Positions 6,942 to 13,866 of a DNA stretch of 15,229 nt are shown one piece after another. Origin of the DNA: JBBAFB01 sp041655595. Lineage in GTDB: Bacteria; Bacillota; DULZ01. The translations under genes and the position numbers were made by a program. Below the pieces are notes generated by a model. That model was not told the DNA's origin and ran no database searches. It saw nothing but the letters and a program-made list of their open reading frames with translations. The number at the start of each line of letters is the position of its first letter. Within the stretch, counting starts at the first letter, position 1. The stretch spans positions 1 through 15,229 of the forward strand of contig JBBAFB010000045.1 of assembly GCA_041655595.1 (NCBI GenBank). The letters run 5' to 3'.

Positions 6942-7340
6942 ATGACCATGACAGATCCGATTGCGGATTTTCTGACAAGAATTCGTAATGCTAATATGGT
7001 ATATCGGGATTCGGTAGAAATTCCCGCTTCCAAAGCGAAAATCGCTATGGCCCAAATCCTGAAAGATGAGGGTTTCATCAGGGATTTTGAACGGATAAAT
7101 GATGACAAACAAGGGATAATAAAAATTTATTTAAAATACGGAGCCAATAAGGTAAAGGTAATTACCGGCTTAAAGCGTATATCCAAGCCAGGATTAAGGG
7201 TTTACGCTAAAAAAGATGAGGTTCCTAAGGTATTGAACGGCTTAGGAATCGCTATTATTTCCACTTCAAAAGGAATGATGACGGACAAAGTGGCTCGCCA
7301 TGAAGGCCTGGGCGGGGAAGTTGTCTGTTATATTTGGTAA
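6942..7340 (+). CDS. rpsH: 30S ribosomal protein S8
   Basis: The 132-residue product starts MTMTDPIADFLTRIRNAN and ends GGEVVCYIW, both diagnostic of S8. S8 is a primary 16S rRNA binder of the central domain, and in E. coli it represses the spc operon by binding the rplE leader. An in-frame ATG at 6936 is only one base from the Shine-Dalgarno AAGGAGGT (6927-6934). The ATG at 6942 has a seven-base gap and gives the 132 residues usual in Firmicutes, so it is preferred. An ATG at 6948 is also possible but less well spaced. Confidence 0.96.
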   Translation: MTMTDPIADFLTRIRNANMVYRDSVEIPASKAKIAMAQILKDEGFIRDFERINDDKQGIIKIYLKYGANKVKVITGLKRISKPGLRVYAKKDEVPKVLNGLGIAIISTSKGMMTDKVARHEGLGGEVVCYIW

Positions 7341-7369
7341 AAATCAGAGTATAGCAGGAGGTGCAAACC

Positions 7370-7912
7370 ATGTCTAGAATAGGTAGGGCGCCCATTACTA
7401 TCCCGGCAGGAGTTCAGGTTAAGTTAGACGGCAACCGAGTTCAAGTTAAAGGACCAAAAGGGGAGCTTTCCCAAGAGTTACATCCTGAGATCAATGTTGC
7501 CATAGAAGGGGAACAGATTATCGTAACGAGACCGTCCGATGGCAAGGAACATCGTTCCTTACACGGTCTGACCAGGACTTTGGTTAACAATATGGTAGAG
7601 GGTGTTACAAAGGGCTTTTCCAAGGGGTTAGATTTGGCGGGGGTAGGTTATAGGGCTGCTAAACAAGGAGATAAATTAGTTCTGACAGTCGGTTATTCCC
7701 AGCCGGTAGAAATGCAGCCGGATCAGGGGTTGGAAGTTGAAGTACCTGCTCCCAATAAAATTATTGTCAAGGGTATTGATAAACAATTAGTGGGAGCCTT
7801 TGCAGCGAAAGTTCGGGCAACGAGACCGCCCGAACCGTATAAGGGCAAAGGAATTAAATATGAAAAAGAAACCATCCGTCGTAAAGCCGGTAAAGCGGGT
7901 GCCAGAAAGTAG
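7370..7912 (+). CDS. rplF: 50S ribosomal protein L6
   Basis: This 180-residue protein has the two repeated alpha/beta domains of L6, starting MSRIGRAPITIPAGV and ending with the signature PEPYKGKGIKYEKE. L6 lies near the GTPase-associated centre and the sarcin-ricin loop and is needed for late 50S assembly. An upstream in-frame GTG at 7361 is part of the ribosome binding site GGAGGTG (7357-7363). The ATG at 7370, six bases after it, matches the family start. Confidence 0.98.
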   Translation: MSRIGRAPITIPAGVQVKLDGNRVQVKGPKGELSQELHPEINVAIEGEQIIVTRPSDGKEHRSLHGLTRTLVNNMVEGVTKGFSKGLDLAGVGYRAAKQGDKLVLTVGYSQPVEMQPDQGLEVEVPAPNKIIVKGIDKQLVGAFAAKVRATRPPEPYKGKGIKYEKETIRRKAGKAGARK

Positions 7913-7934
7913 AAGGTTCGCTAGGTTTTCGTAA

Positions 7935-7942
7935 GGGGAGTG
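7935..7942 (+). promoter_or_regulatory. Ribosome binding site that fixes the rplR start
   Basis: GGGGAGTG overlaps an in-frame GTG at 7940 and lies six bases before TTG at 7949. The GTG has no separate binding site at a workable distance, so the TTG is the likely start of L18. Confidence 0.6.
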
Positions 7943-7948
7943 AAAGTA

Positions 7949-8317
7949 TTGTTTAAAGCAGTAGATAAAAATGCTGTCAGGAAAGAAAAACACAGCCGCG
8001 TCAGAAAAAAAATCAGTGGCACGGCCGAGCGTCCCAGACTGTGCGTTTTCCGTAGCAACAAGCATGTCTACGCCCAAATCATAGATGATGTAAATGGAGT
8101 TACCTTGGTGGCTGCTTCCACCCTCGAAAGTCCATTGAAAGGTGAATTGTCCTTTACCGGCAATCGTGAAGCAGCGAAAGCAGTGGGCAAGCTGATTGGT
8201 GAAAAAGCCCGGGCCAAAGGAATAAAATCCATAGTATTTGATCGGGGCGGCTATATTTACCATGGCCGGGTGGCCGCTTTAGCCGATGGTGCCAGGGAAG
8301 CAGGCTTAGAATTTTAA
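7949..8317 (+). CDS. rplR: 50S ribosomal protein L18
   Basis: With a TTG start the product has 122 residues, beginning MFKAVDKNAVRKEKHSRVRKK and carrying GTAERPRLCVFRSNKHVYAQ and FDRGGYIYHGRVAALADGA. L18 has a flexible basic N terminus and delivers 5S rRNA to the 50S subunit with L5. An in-frame GTG at 7940 would add three residues but overlaps the ribosome binding site. The TTG choice gives an N terminus that fits clostridial relatives. The start remains slightly uncertain; the identity does not. Confidence 0.95.
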   Translation: MFKAVDKNAVRKEKHSRVRKKISGTAERPRLCVFRSNKHVYAQIIDDVNGVTLVAASTLESPLKGELSFTGNREAAKAVGKLIGEKARAKGIKSIVFDRGGYIYHGRVAALADGAREAGLEF

Positions 8318-8337
8318 GTAAAGGAGGGGAAGTATTA

Positions 8338-8835
8338 GTGCGCATAGATCCAAACACTTTGGAATTGGAAGAAAAGGTTGTTGCGATTAACCGAGTGGCC
8401 AAAGTAGTTAAAGGTGGACGTCGTTTTAGCTTCAGTGCTTTAGTAGTAGTGGGCGACAAGGAAGGTCATGTAGGGGCCGGCTTGGGTAAAGCGGCGGAAG
8501 TGCCTGAAGCAATCAGGAAGGGTATTGAGGATGCCAAGAAGAATTTGGTTCAGGTACCCATGGTGGGAACCACCATTCCCCATCAAATTATAGGCAGATT
8601 TGGTGCAGGCAGAGTGCTTTTGAAACCGGCTTCTCCGGGTACCGGAGTTATTGCGGGGGGCCCGGTTAGAGCAGTTTTGGAGCTGGCCGGCGTTAAGGAT
8701 ATTTTAACAAAATCATTGGGCTCCGCTAATGCTAATAATATGGTATATGCAACTTTGCAAGGCATAGGAGATTTAAAAAGAGTTGAAGAAGTAGCAAAGC
8801 TTCGGGGCAAGACAGTGGAAGAAGTGTTGGGCTAG
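8338..8835 (+). CDS. rpsE: 30S ribosomal protein S5
   Basis: The 165-residue protein has the double-stranded-RNA-binding fold of S5 (about 10-76, with FSALVVVGDKEGHVGAGLGKA at 32-52) and the C-terminal domain with ASPGTGVIAGGPVRAVLE. S5 contributes to mRNA entry, decoding accuracy and spectinomycin sensitivity; the loop near 21-30 (AKVVKGGRRF) is the usual site of spectinomycin-resistance changes and looks wild type. The start is GTG, ten bases after AAGGAGG (8321-8327). Its stop codon is part of the rpmD ribosome binding site. Confidence 0.98.
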   Translation: MRIDPNTLELEEKVVAINRVAKVVKGGRRFSFSALVVVGDKEGHVGAGLGKAAEVPEAIRKGIEDAKKNLVQVPMVGTTIPHQIIGRFGAGRVLLKPASPGTGVIAGGPVRAVLELAGVKDILTKSLGSANANNMVYATLQGIGDLKRVEEVAKLRGKTVEEVLG

Positions 8836-8845
8836 GAGGTATATA

Positions 8846-9028
8846 ATGGACAAGAAATTAAAAATAACTTTAAAACGCAGCCTGATTGGAAGCAATGAAA
8901 GACAAAAAAGGACTGCGGAGTCCCTGGGCCTGAAAAAGCTCAATGCCACTGTTATTCAGCAGGATACCCCGGATATAAGGGGTAAGATTAAAAAGCTTGA
9001 GCATTTATTGGCCGTTGAGGAAATTTAA
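8846..9028 (+). CDS. rpmD: 50S ribosomal protein L30
   Basis: This 60-residue protein matches L30, with KITLKRSLIGSNERQKRT followed by SLGLKKLNATVIQQDTPDIRGKIKKLEHLL. L30 is a small, peripheral 50S protein that is missing in some bacteria. The ribosome binding site TAGGAGGT uses the TAG stop of rpsE, so translation is likely coupled. Length and start are normal. Confidence 0.97.
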   Translation: MDKKLKITLKRSLIGSNERQKRTAESLGLKKLNATVIQQDTPDIRGKIKKLEHLLAVEEI

Positions 9029-9048
9029 GGCCTGAGGAGGTGTAATTA

Positions 9049-9489
9049 GTGAAACTCCATGAATTAAAACCTGCCGCCGGCTCCCGGAAGAAAGCATCCA
9101 GAGTAGGCAGAGGTATGAGCTCCGGTTCCGGTAAAACATCGGGCAGGGGTCATAAGGGGCAAAAATCTCGTTCCGGTGGCGGTGTTAAACCCGGTTTTGA
9201 AGGGGGTCAAATGCCACTTCAACGTAGGCTGCCGAAAAGAGGTTTTACTAATATATTTAAAAAAGAAATTGTCACTGTTAATGTTGAGGAACTTAACCGT
9301 TTTGAAGAAGGCAGTGAAGTAACTCCGACTGCCTTAATGGAAGCAAGAGTTATTAAAGGAATAAAAGATGGGGTAAAGCTCTTGGGTAACGGCAATTTAG
9401 AAAAACCGTTAACCGTTAAAGCCCACAGCTTTAGCAAGCAAGCCCAGGAAAAAATAGAGGCCGCCGGCGGAAAAGCAGAGGTGATTTAG
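9049..9489 (+). CDS. rplO: 50S ribosomal protein L15
   Basis: The 146-residue product has the typical unfolded, glycine- and basic-rich N-terminal arm (about 18-60, with GRGMSSGSGKTSGRGHKGQK) that threads into 23S rRNA, then MPLQRRLPKRGF and the globular C-terminal domain. L15 is a late-stage 50S assembly protein. The start is GTG, preceded by GAGGAGGTG. Its last codons contain the GAGGTG (9478-9483) that serves secY, whose start lies one base after the rplO stop. Confidence 0.98.
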   Translation: MKLHELKPAAGSRKKASRVGRGMSSGSGKTSGRGHKGQKSRSGGGVKPGFEGGQMPLQRRLPKRGFTNIFKKEIVTVNVEELNRFEEGSEVTPTALMEARVIKGIKDGVKLLGNGNLEKPLTVKAHSFSKQAQEKIEAAGGKAEVI

Positions 9490-9490
9490 T

Positions 9491-10744
9491 TTGTTAGGAA
9501 CTTTAATGAGTGCCTTGAAACTACCTGATTTAAGAAGAAAAATCAACTTTACCTTAATGATGTTTTTGATTTTTCGGTTGGGCGCCCATGTTCCCGTTCC
9601 CTTTATTGATCCTGCAGTCCTGGCGAATATGATGGGAGGCAGTATTTTCGGCTTTTTCGATATACTGTCAGGGGGAGCCTTCAAACGTTTCACTGTCTTT
9701 GCCATGGGTATTATGCCCTATATTAATGCCTCAATTATTATGCAACTGTTACAGGTAGTTGTGCCGGCTTTGGAAAGGCTGGCAAAAGAAGGGGAAGAGG
9801 GCAGGAAAAAGATTGTCCAAATTACCAGATATGGTACAGTTGTTTTAGGAGCACTGCAGGCAATTGGGATGACAATTTATTTAAAGCCGGCATTAGAGAG
9901 CCCCAGTTTGCTCAGGATGGCCGTTATTGTGCTCACCTTGACTGCAGGAACAGCCTTTCTAATGTGGCTGGGTGAATTAATTACCGAAAAAGGAATTGGA
10001 AATGGTATTTCTTTAATTATCTTTGCCGGTATCGTCTCCCGCCTACCCATGGGTGTGGTCAATACCTTCACGGAAGTAAGAGCGGGGGAAATTAACATTT
10101 TAGGTGTGCTTGCTTTTGGTGTGATAGCAATTGCCGTTATAGCGGGAGTTGTTGCCATTCAAGAGGGTCAAAGGCGTATCCCGGTACAATATGCAAAAAA
10201 AGTTGTTGGCAGAAGGGTTTATGGGGGGCAAAGCACTCATATCCCAATGAAGGTTAACCAGGCAGGGGTTATCCCCGTAATTTTTGCGATGTCTATTTTG
10301 ATGTTTCCTTCGACTATTGCAACTTGGTTCCCCGAAAATGGATTTGCCCAGTTTATTGTCAGGAACTTTAACTTCAATGCACCTTTGTATATGGTTTTTT
10401 ATGCCTTGTTGATTATCTTTTTTACCTACTTTTATACTGCCGTTACCTTTAATCCGGCAGATGTCTCCGACAATATTAAGAAGTACGGCGGTTTTATACC
10501 GGGCATCAGACCCGGTAGACCTACAACCGAATATATTGAACGCATTTTAAGTAGGGTAACTTTAGCGGGGGCAATATTTTTAGCAGCTATCGCCTTACTC
10601 CCGAACTTCATTATGTCTTTAACAGGGTTAAATATTCAGTTTGGGGGTACCAGCTTATTGATTGTAGTAGGGGTAGCATTAGAAACGATGAAACAGATGG
10701 AATCCCATTTATTGATGCGCCATTATGAAGGTTTTATAAAATAA
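9491..10744 (+). CDS. secY: Preprotein translocase channel subunit SecY
   Basis: This 417-residue membrane protein has ten hydrophobic segments, roughly at 17-38, 66-90, 113-133, 143-160, 171-190, 203-224, 257-279, 298-320, 355-371 and 383-401, the SecY fold. With SecE and SecG it forms the channel through which SecA pushes preproteins and into which SRP-ribosome complexes insert membrane proteins. The large cytoplasmic loops, including RRIPVQYAKKVVGRR near 228-242 and the segment with NPADVSDNIKKYGGFIPGIR at 321-340, are the ribosome and SecA contact sites. The start is TTG, one base after rplO, with GAGGTG seven bases upstream. The length is slightly shorter than B. subtilis SecY, with no missing segment. 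Confidence 0.98.
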   Translation: MLGTLMSALKLPDLRRKINFTLMMFLIFRLGAHVPVPFIDPAVLANMMGGSIFGFFDILSGGAFKRFTVFAMGIMPYINASIIMQLLQVVVPALERLAKEGEEGRKKIVQITRYGTVVLGALQAIGMTIYLKPALESPSLLRMAVIVLTLTAGTAFLMWLGELITEKGIGNGISLIIFAGIVSRLPMGVVNTFTEVRAGEINILGVLAFGVIAIAVIAGVVAIQEGQRRIPVQYAKKVVGRRVYGGQSTHIPMKVNQAGVIPVIFAMSILMFPSTIATWFPENGFAQFIVRNFNFNAPLYMVFYALLIIFFTYFYTAVTFNPADVSDNIKKYGGFIPGIRPGRPTTEYIERILSRVTLAGAIFLAAIALLPNFIMSLTGLNIQFGGTSLLIVVGVALETMKQMESHLLMRHYEGFIK

Positions 10745-10808
10745 CCGATGGTGGCTTGCATATCAGAATTACTCTACCGGTGACTGAAAAAATAAGGAGG
10801 AACGAACC

Positions 10809-11462
10809 TTGAAATTATTAATAATGGGTCCTCCCGGCGCTGGGAAAGGGACACAGGCTGAAACTTTGACCAAAAGATTGGCAATTCCCCATATCTCCAC
10901 CGGGGATATGTTCAGAAAAGCCATCAGTGAAGGTACCGAGTTGGGGAAAAAGGCTAAATCCTTTATGGATAAAGGGGAATTGGTTCCCGATGAAGTGACC
11001 ATTGGTATTGTAAAGGAAAGGCTTGCCGAAGACGATTGTCACCTGGGTTTTTTGCTGGATGGATTTCCGCGAACAGCAGCCCAGGGTGAAGCCTTGGAGC
11101 AAATCTTAAAAGATTTAGATACCGGCTTGGATCTGGTTTTAAATATTAAGGTGGATGATGATAAATTAGTGGCTAGGCTTACCGGCCGGCGGATTTGTAA
11201 AGATTGCGGTACCGGTTACCATGTTCTCTTTTATCCTCCCATTAAAAAAGATATTTGCGACCGATGCGGCGGGGAGCTGTATCAAAGAAGCGATGATAGC
11301 GAGGAAACCGCAGTTAACCGCTTAGCGGTTTATCATCAAAACACAGCACCCTTAATAGCTTTTTATCGGGAACGAGGTTTATTGAAAGATATTGACGGTA
11401 ACGGTGCCATAGCGGAGGTTTTAGTCACCATCGGCGAAGCCTTGGGAAGAGATTGGCAATGA
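10809..11462 (+). CDS. adk: Adenylate kinase, zinc-type LID
   Basis: The 217-residue enzyme interconverts ATP + AMP and 2 ADP in the cytoplasm. It has the P-loop GPPGAGKGT at 7-15, the AMP-binding STGDMFR at 30-36, DGFPRT at 84-89 and a LID domain with Cys130, Cys133, Cys150 and Cys153. These four cysteines form a structural zinc site; the Geobacillus stearothermophilus enzyme has Asp at the last position. The start is TTG, nine bases after AAGGAGG. The stop TGA overlaps the map ATG as ATGA, so the two are probably translated together. Confidence 0.98.
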   Translation: MKLLIMGPPGAGKGTQAETLTKRLAIPHISTGDMFRKAISEGTELGKKAKSFMDKGELVPDEVTIGIVKERLAEDDCHLGFLLDGFPRTAAQGEALEQILKDLDTGLDLVLNIKVDDDKLVARLTGRRICKDCGTGYHVLFYPPIKKDICDRCGGELYQRSDDSEETAVNRLAVYHQNTAPLIAFYRERGLLKDIDGNGAIAEVLVTIGEALGRDWQ

Positions 11463-12205
11463 TAATTATAAAATCGGAAAAAGAACTGGATTACATGCGG
11501 GAAGCAGGAAAGCTGACTGCTTTGGTGTTGGAGAAAATGAAAGAAGTAGTGGAAGCCGGGATAACCACCAAAGAACTGGATCAAATTGCCGAAAACTTTA
11601 TTCGCAGTCATGGTGGCATTCCCTCCTTCAAAGGTTATCATGGTTTTCCCGCCAGTATTTGTGCTTCAATCAATAATGAAGTAGTTCATGGTATACCTGG
11701 TTTAAGAAAACTAACAACAGGTGATATTATTAGTATTGACGTTGGTGTAGAATTAAGTGGGTACAATGGGGATTCAGCTATTACCCTGGCTGTTGGCAGT
11801 ATAGATGAGGCAAAAGCCAAGTTAATTAAGGTAACAGAGGAATCCTTGGCCATAGGTATTCAAAAAGCCATCATTGGAAACAGGTTGGGGGATATCTCCC
11901 ATGCCATACAGAGTTTTGTAGAAGATGCCGGGTTTTCCGTGGTTAGAGATTATGTAGGGCATGGCATCGGAAAAGACATGCATGAGGATCCACCAATACC
12001 CAATTATGGACCTCCAAACAGAGGGCCTCGACTTGAGGAAGGTATGACTTTAGCCATTGAGCCGATGGTCAATATGGGTGTTTATCAAGTTAGAGTGTTG
12101 CAGGATGATTGGACTGTGGTAACCAGGGATGGGAAACCGTCGGCACACTTTGAGCATACAATAGCTATCACCACCGAAGGCCCGGAAATCTTAACGAGGA
12201 TATAG
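11459..12205 (+). CDS. map: Methionine aminopeptidase, type I
   Basis: The 248-residue enzyme removes the initiator methionine from nascent proteins after deformylation. The five metal ligands are visible at Asp94, Asp105, His168, Glu201 and Glu232, in SIDVG, GDSA, GHGIGKDMHE, IEPM and FEHT; His77 is the substrate-contacting histidine. There is no N-terminal zinc-finger extension, as in other short bacterial enzymes. A TTG two codons upstream (11453) is in frame, but the ATG at 11459 overlaps the adk stop as ATGA and gives MIIIKSEKELDYMREAG, the family start. The Shine-Dalgarno is weak (GGGAAGAG), consistent with coupling. Confidence 0.97.
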   Translation: MIIIKSEKELDYMREAGKLTALVLEKMKEVVEAGITTKELDQIAENFIRSHGGIPSFKGYHGFPASICASINNEVVHGIPGLRKLTTGDIISIDVGVELSGYNGDSAITLAVGSIDEAKAKLIKVTEESLAIGIQKAIIGNRLGDISHAIQSFVEDAGFSVVRDYVGHGIGKDMHEDPPIPNYGPPNRGPRLEEGMTLAIEPMVNMGVYQVRVLQDDWTVVTRDGKPSAHFEHTIAITTEGPEILTRI

Positions 12206-12219
12206 CTGGGGGTGTGCAA

Positions 12220-12519
12220 ATGGAGATTGAACCCGGTCAGTTAGTGATATCGACTCAAGGACGAGATAAAGGTAGCCCATTTGTAGTGCTGGATATAGAA
12301 AAAACGCCTCGGGGGGTATTTGCTTATCTAGTGGATGGGAAAAAAAGAAAAGTCCATCAACCGAAGAAGAAGAATCTTAAACATTTGGAAGCTACCCAAA
12401 TTAGAAATGGGGAAATAGGTACTCGGTTCCGTGAAGGACCCAGTGTTACAAATCCGGAAATTCGGAAAATTATTGCCGATTTAATGGATATCTATCAAAA
12501 TGAAGACCAAAACCCATAA
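12220..12519 (+). CDS. Small KOW-domain RNA-binding protein
   Basis: This 99-residue protein has an N-terminal KOW/SH3-like motif (about 5-40, PGQLVISTQGRDKGSPFVVL), a very basic patch DGKKRKVHQPKKKNLKHL at 39-56, and an acidic, helical C-terminal end. It is the KOW-domain protein found between map and infA in many Firmicutes (B. subtilis has ybzG at this place). It resembles archaeal/eukaryotic L14e-like ribosomal proteins in the KOW part, but its function is not established. A GTG at 12214 is in frame, yet the GGGGGTG (12208-12214) overlaps it and sits five bases from the ATG at 12220, which is preferred. Position and basicity suggest a ribosome- or RNA-linked role; this is inference. Confidence 0.88.
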   Translation: MEIEPGQLVISTQGRDKGSPFVVLDIEKTPRGVFAYLVDGKKRKVHQPKKKNLKHLEATQIRNGEIGTRFREGPSVTNPEIRKIIADLMDIYQNEDQNP

Positions 12520-12535
12520 AGGAGGTAGATAGTTG

Positions 12536-12754
12536 GTGGCTAAGGAAGATTTAATTGAATTTCAGGGTAAAGTAATTGAGCCTTTACCAAATGCCATGTT
12601 TAGGGTAGAATTAGAAAATGGGCATAAAGTGTTGGCCCATGTCTCAGGTAAGATCAGGATGAATTTTATTCGAATACTGCCCGGGGACCGGGTAACAGTA
12701 GAATTGTCGCCATATGATCTGACACGAGGCCGCATTGTCTACCGCTACAAATAA
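12536..12754 (+). CDS. infA: Translation initiation factor IF-1
   Basis: The 72-residue OB-fold protein has ENGHKVLAHVSGKIRMNFIR and PGDRVTVELSPYDLTRGRI, nearly invariant in IF-1. It binds the 30S A site with IF-2 and IF-3. Two start codons are adjacent: TTG at 12533 and GTG at 12536. Both lie after AAAGGAGGT (12518-12526), at six and nine bases. The GTG gives MAKEDL, matching the family length of 72 and its N terminus, so it is chosen; the TTG would add one residue. A run of six T follows the stop, but no stable hairpin precedes it. Confidence 0.97.
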   Translation: MAKEDLIEFQGKVIEPLPNAMFRVELENGHKVLAHVSGKIRMNFIRILPGDRVTVELSPYDLTRGRIVYRYK

Positions 12755-12792
12755 TTTTTTAGTAAGCCACTCGTAGAAAAGGAGTGTTAACC

Positions 12793-12906
12793 ATGAAGGT
12801 AAACCCATCGGTTAAACCGATTTGTGAGAAATGCAAAATTATCAGGCGTAAGGGCAGGGTAATGGTCATTTGTGAAAATCCCAAGCATAAACAAAGACAG
12901 GGTTAA
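12793..12906 (+). CDS. rpmJ: 50S ribosomal protein L36, zinc form
   Basis: This 37-codon gene reads MKVNPSVKPICEKCKIIRRK and continues to KHKQRQG before a TAA. It is the zinc-binding (C+) type: Cys11, Cys14, Cys27 and His32 are in the canonical positions. L36 is the smallest 50S protein and stabilises 23S rRNA near helix 97. AAAAGGAGTG (12777-12786) lies six bases before the ATG. CACTC at 12768-12772 can pair with GAGTG at 12782-12786, covering part of this ribosome binding site. The gene is too short for many length cut-offs. Confidence 0.98.
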   Translation: MKVNPSVKPICEKCKIIRRKGRVMVICENPKHKQRQG

Positions 12907-12910
12907 TTTG

Positions 12911-13019
12911 CTCTACAAGGTTGCGGCTGTCGGGGTAACCCGAGATCTTGAGGGCGATGACTATAGGGACTTACCTAAAAGGTTTCCGACGAATAGCTTT
13001 ATTTTAGGTATGGCTCCCT
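12911..13019 (+). promoter_or_regulatory. Structured RNA leader between rpmJ and rpsM (candidate)
   Basis: The 166-base gap between L36 and S13 is long for this cluster and folds well by eye. Hairpin A: CAAGGTT (12916-12922) pairs with GATCTTG (12944-12950), then after a seven-base bulge GCGGCTG, TCGGG (12930-12934) pairs with CCCGA (12939-12943) around a GUAA (GNRA) tetraloop. Hairpin B: AGGGA (12965-12969) pairs with TCCCT (13015-13019) and, after an internal loop, TACCTAAAA (12972-12980) pairs perfectly with TTTTAGGTA (13002-13010), leaving a 21-base loop. CCGAC in that loop (12986-12990) matches GTCGG (12929-12933), allowing an alternative pairing. The location parallels the E. coli S4-binding alpha leader; function is inferred. 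Bases 13020-13060 are AT-rich and unpaired. Confidence 0.5.
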
Positions 13020-13072
13020 TAATAAATTGTTTGGAGAATAGGGAAATATTAATTTAAAATGGAGGTGTAGGT

Positions 13073-13444
13073 ATGGCGAGAATTTCCGGAGTAGATTTAC
13101 CCCGGGATAAAAGGATTGAGATTGCTCTCACCTATATTTTCGGAATTGGGCGTTCTACAGCTAATGAAATTTTGGCGAAAGCAAATATCAATAAAGATAC
13201 TAGGGTAAGAGATCTTACTGACGATGAGGCAGGTAGGCTTAGGGAAATTATTGATAAGGATTACACTGTCGAAGGGGATCTCAGAAGGGAAACATCTTTA
13301 AATATCAAGCGCTTAATGGAAATAGGTTCTTATAGGGGACTTCGCCATAGACGGGGATTGCCGGTTAGGGGCCAGCGCTCCAAAACCAATGCCCGTACCA
13401 GAAAAGGACCCAAGCGCACGGTGGGCATCAGAAGAAAAAAATAA
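13073..13444 (+). CDS. rpsM: 30S ribosomal protein S13
   Basis: The 123-residue product has MARISGVDLPRDKRIEIALT, then YIFGIGRSTANEIL, and the basic C-terminal tail RGQRSKTNARTRKGPKRTVG that reaches the P-site tRNA. S13 sits on the 30S head with S19 and forms bridges B1a and B1b. The ATG has GGAGGTG at 13061-13067 with five bases of spacing. It is the first gene of the alpha section and follows the structured 166-base gap, so it would be the direct target of any leader-based control there. Confidence 0.98.
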   Translation: MARISGVDLPRDKRIEIALTYIFGIGRSTANEILAKANINKDTRVRDLTDDEAGRLREIIDKDYTVEGDLRRETSLNIKRLMEIGSYRGLRHRRGLPVRGQRSKTNARTRKGPKRTVGIRRKK

Positions 13445-13461
13445 GGAAAGGGGGATTATAG

Positions 13462-13851
13462 ATGGCAAGAAGGCCAACCCGTACTAGAAGAAGGGATCGT
13501 AAAAATGTGGAACATGGGATTGCCCATGTACGATCAACTTTTAATAACACAATTATAACTATCACTGATAAAAACGGTAATGCAATTTCTTGGTCCAGCT
13601 CTGGGAGCTGCGGTTTTAAGGGTTCGAGAAAAAGTACACCCTTCGCCGCTCAAATGGCGGCGGAAGAAGCAGCTAAGGGAGCAATGGAACATGGTATGAG
13701 AGAAGTTGAATGTTATGTTAAAGGACCGGGAGCAGGTAGGGAAGCAGCAATTCGCTCTTTGCAGGCTGCCGGATTGGAAGTGAGCATGATTAAGGATGTA
13801 ACCCCCATTCCTCATAATGGTTGCAGACCACCTAAAAGGAGAAGGGTATAA
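13462..13851 (+). CDS. rpsK: 30S ribosomal protein S11
   Basis: The 129-residue protein has GIAHVRSTFNNTIITITD near the N terminus, SCGFKGSRKSTPFAAQMAAE, the KGPGAGREAAIRSLQ turn and the C-terminal IPHNGCRPPKRRRV. S11 lies on the 30S platform close to the E site and the Shine-Dalgarno helix. The Asn in the PHNG segment is the residue converted to isoaspartate in E. coli S11. The start ATG lies seven bases after AAAGGGGG. Its TAA stop runs into the rpsD ribosome binding site. Confidence 0.98.
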   Translation: MARRPTRTRRRDRKNVEHGIAHVRSTFNNTIITITDKNGNAISWSSSGSCGFKGSRKSTPFAAQMAAEEAAKGAMEHGMREVECYVKGPGAGREAAIRSLQAAGLEVSMIKDVTPIPHNGCRPPKRRRV

Positions 13852-13866
13852 GGAGGTGCATAGATT

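Noticed and set aside
7787..8263. A 158-codon minus-strand open frame across rplF and rplR
   Set aside because: It is antisense to two certain ribosomal genes, has no ribosome binding site or family resemblance, and reflects codon bias of the real genes.
12719..12762. T-run after infA as an intrinsic terminator
   Set aside because: No stable GC-rich hairpin precedes the six T bases, and rpmJ with its own ribosome binding site follows at once.
12951..12983. GGGCGATGA followed by further paired segments, reminiscent of the fluoride riboswitch opening
   Set aside because: The rest of the fluoride consensus (the short stem, AACCGCC-type segment and pseudoknot partner) is missing, and the downstream gene encodes S13, not a fluoride exporter.
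12872..13057. A 61-codon plus-strand frame overlapping the end of rpmJ and filling the rpmJ-rpsM gap
   Set aside because: It starts at a GTG inside rpmJ without a ribosome binding site, has no recognisable motif, and the same bases form long complementary stems that better explain the gap.
13031..13060. TTGGAG and TAAAAT spaced by 18 bases, a possible promoter before rpsM
   Set aside because: Transcription would start at about the rpsM ribosome binding site, leaving no usable leader; the AT-rich stretch more likely keeps the site unpaired.
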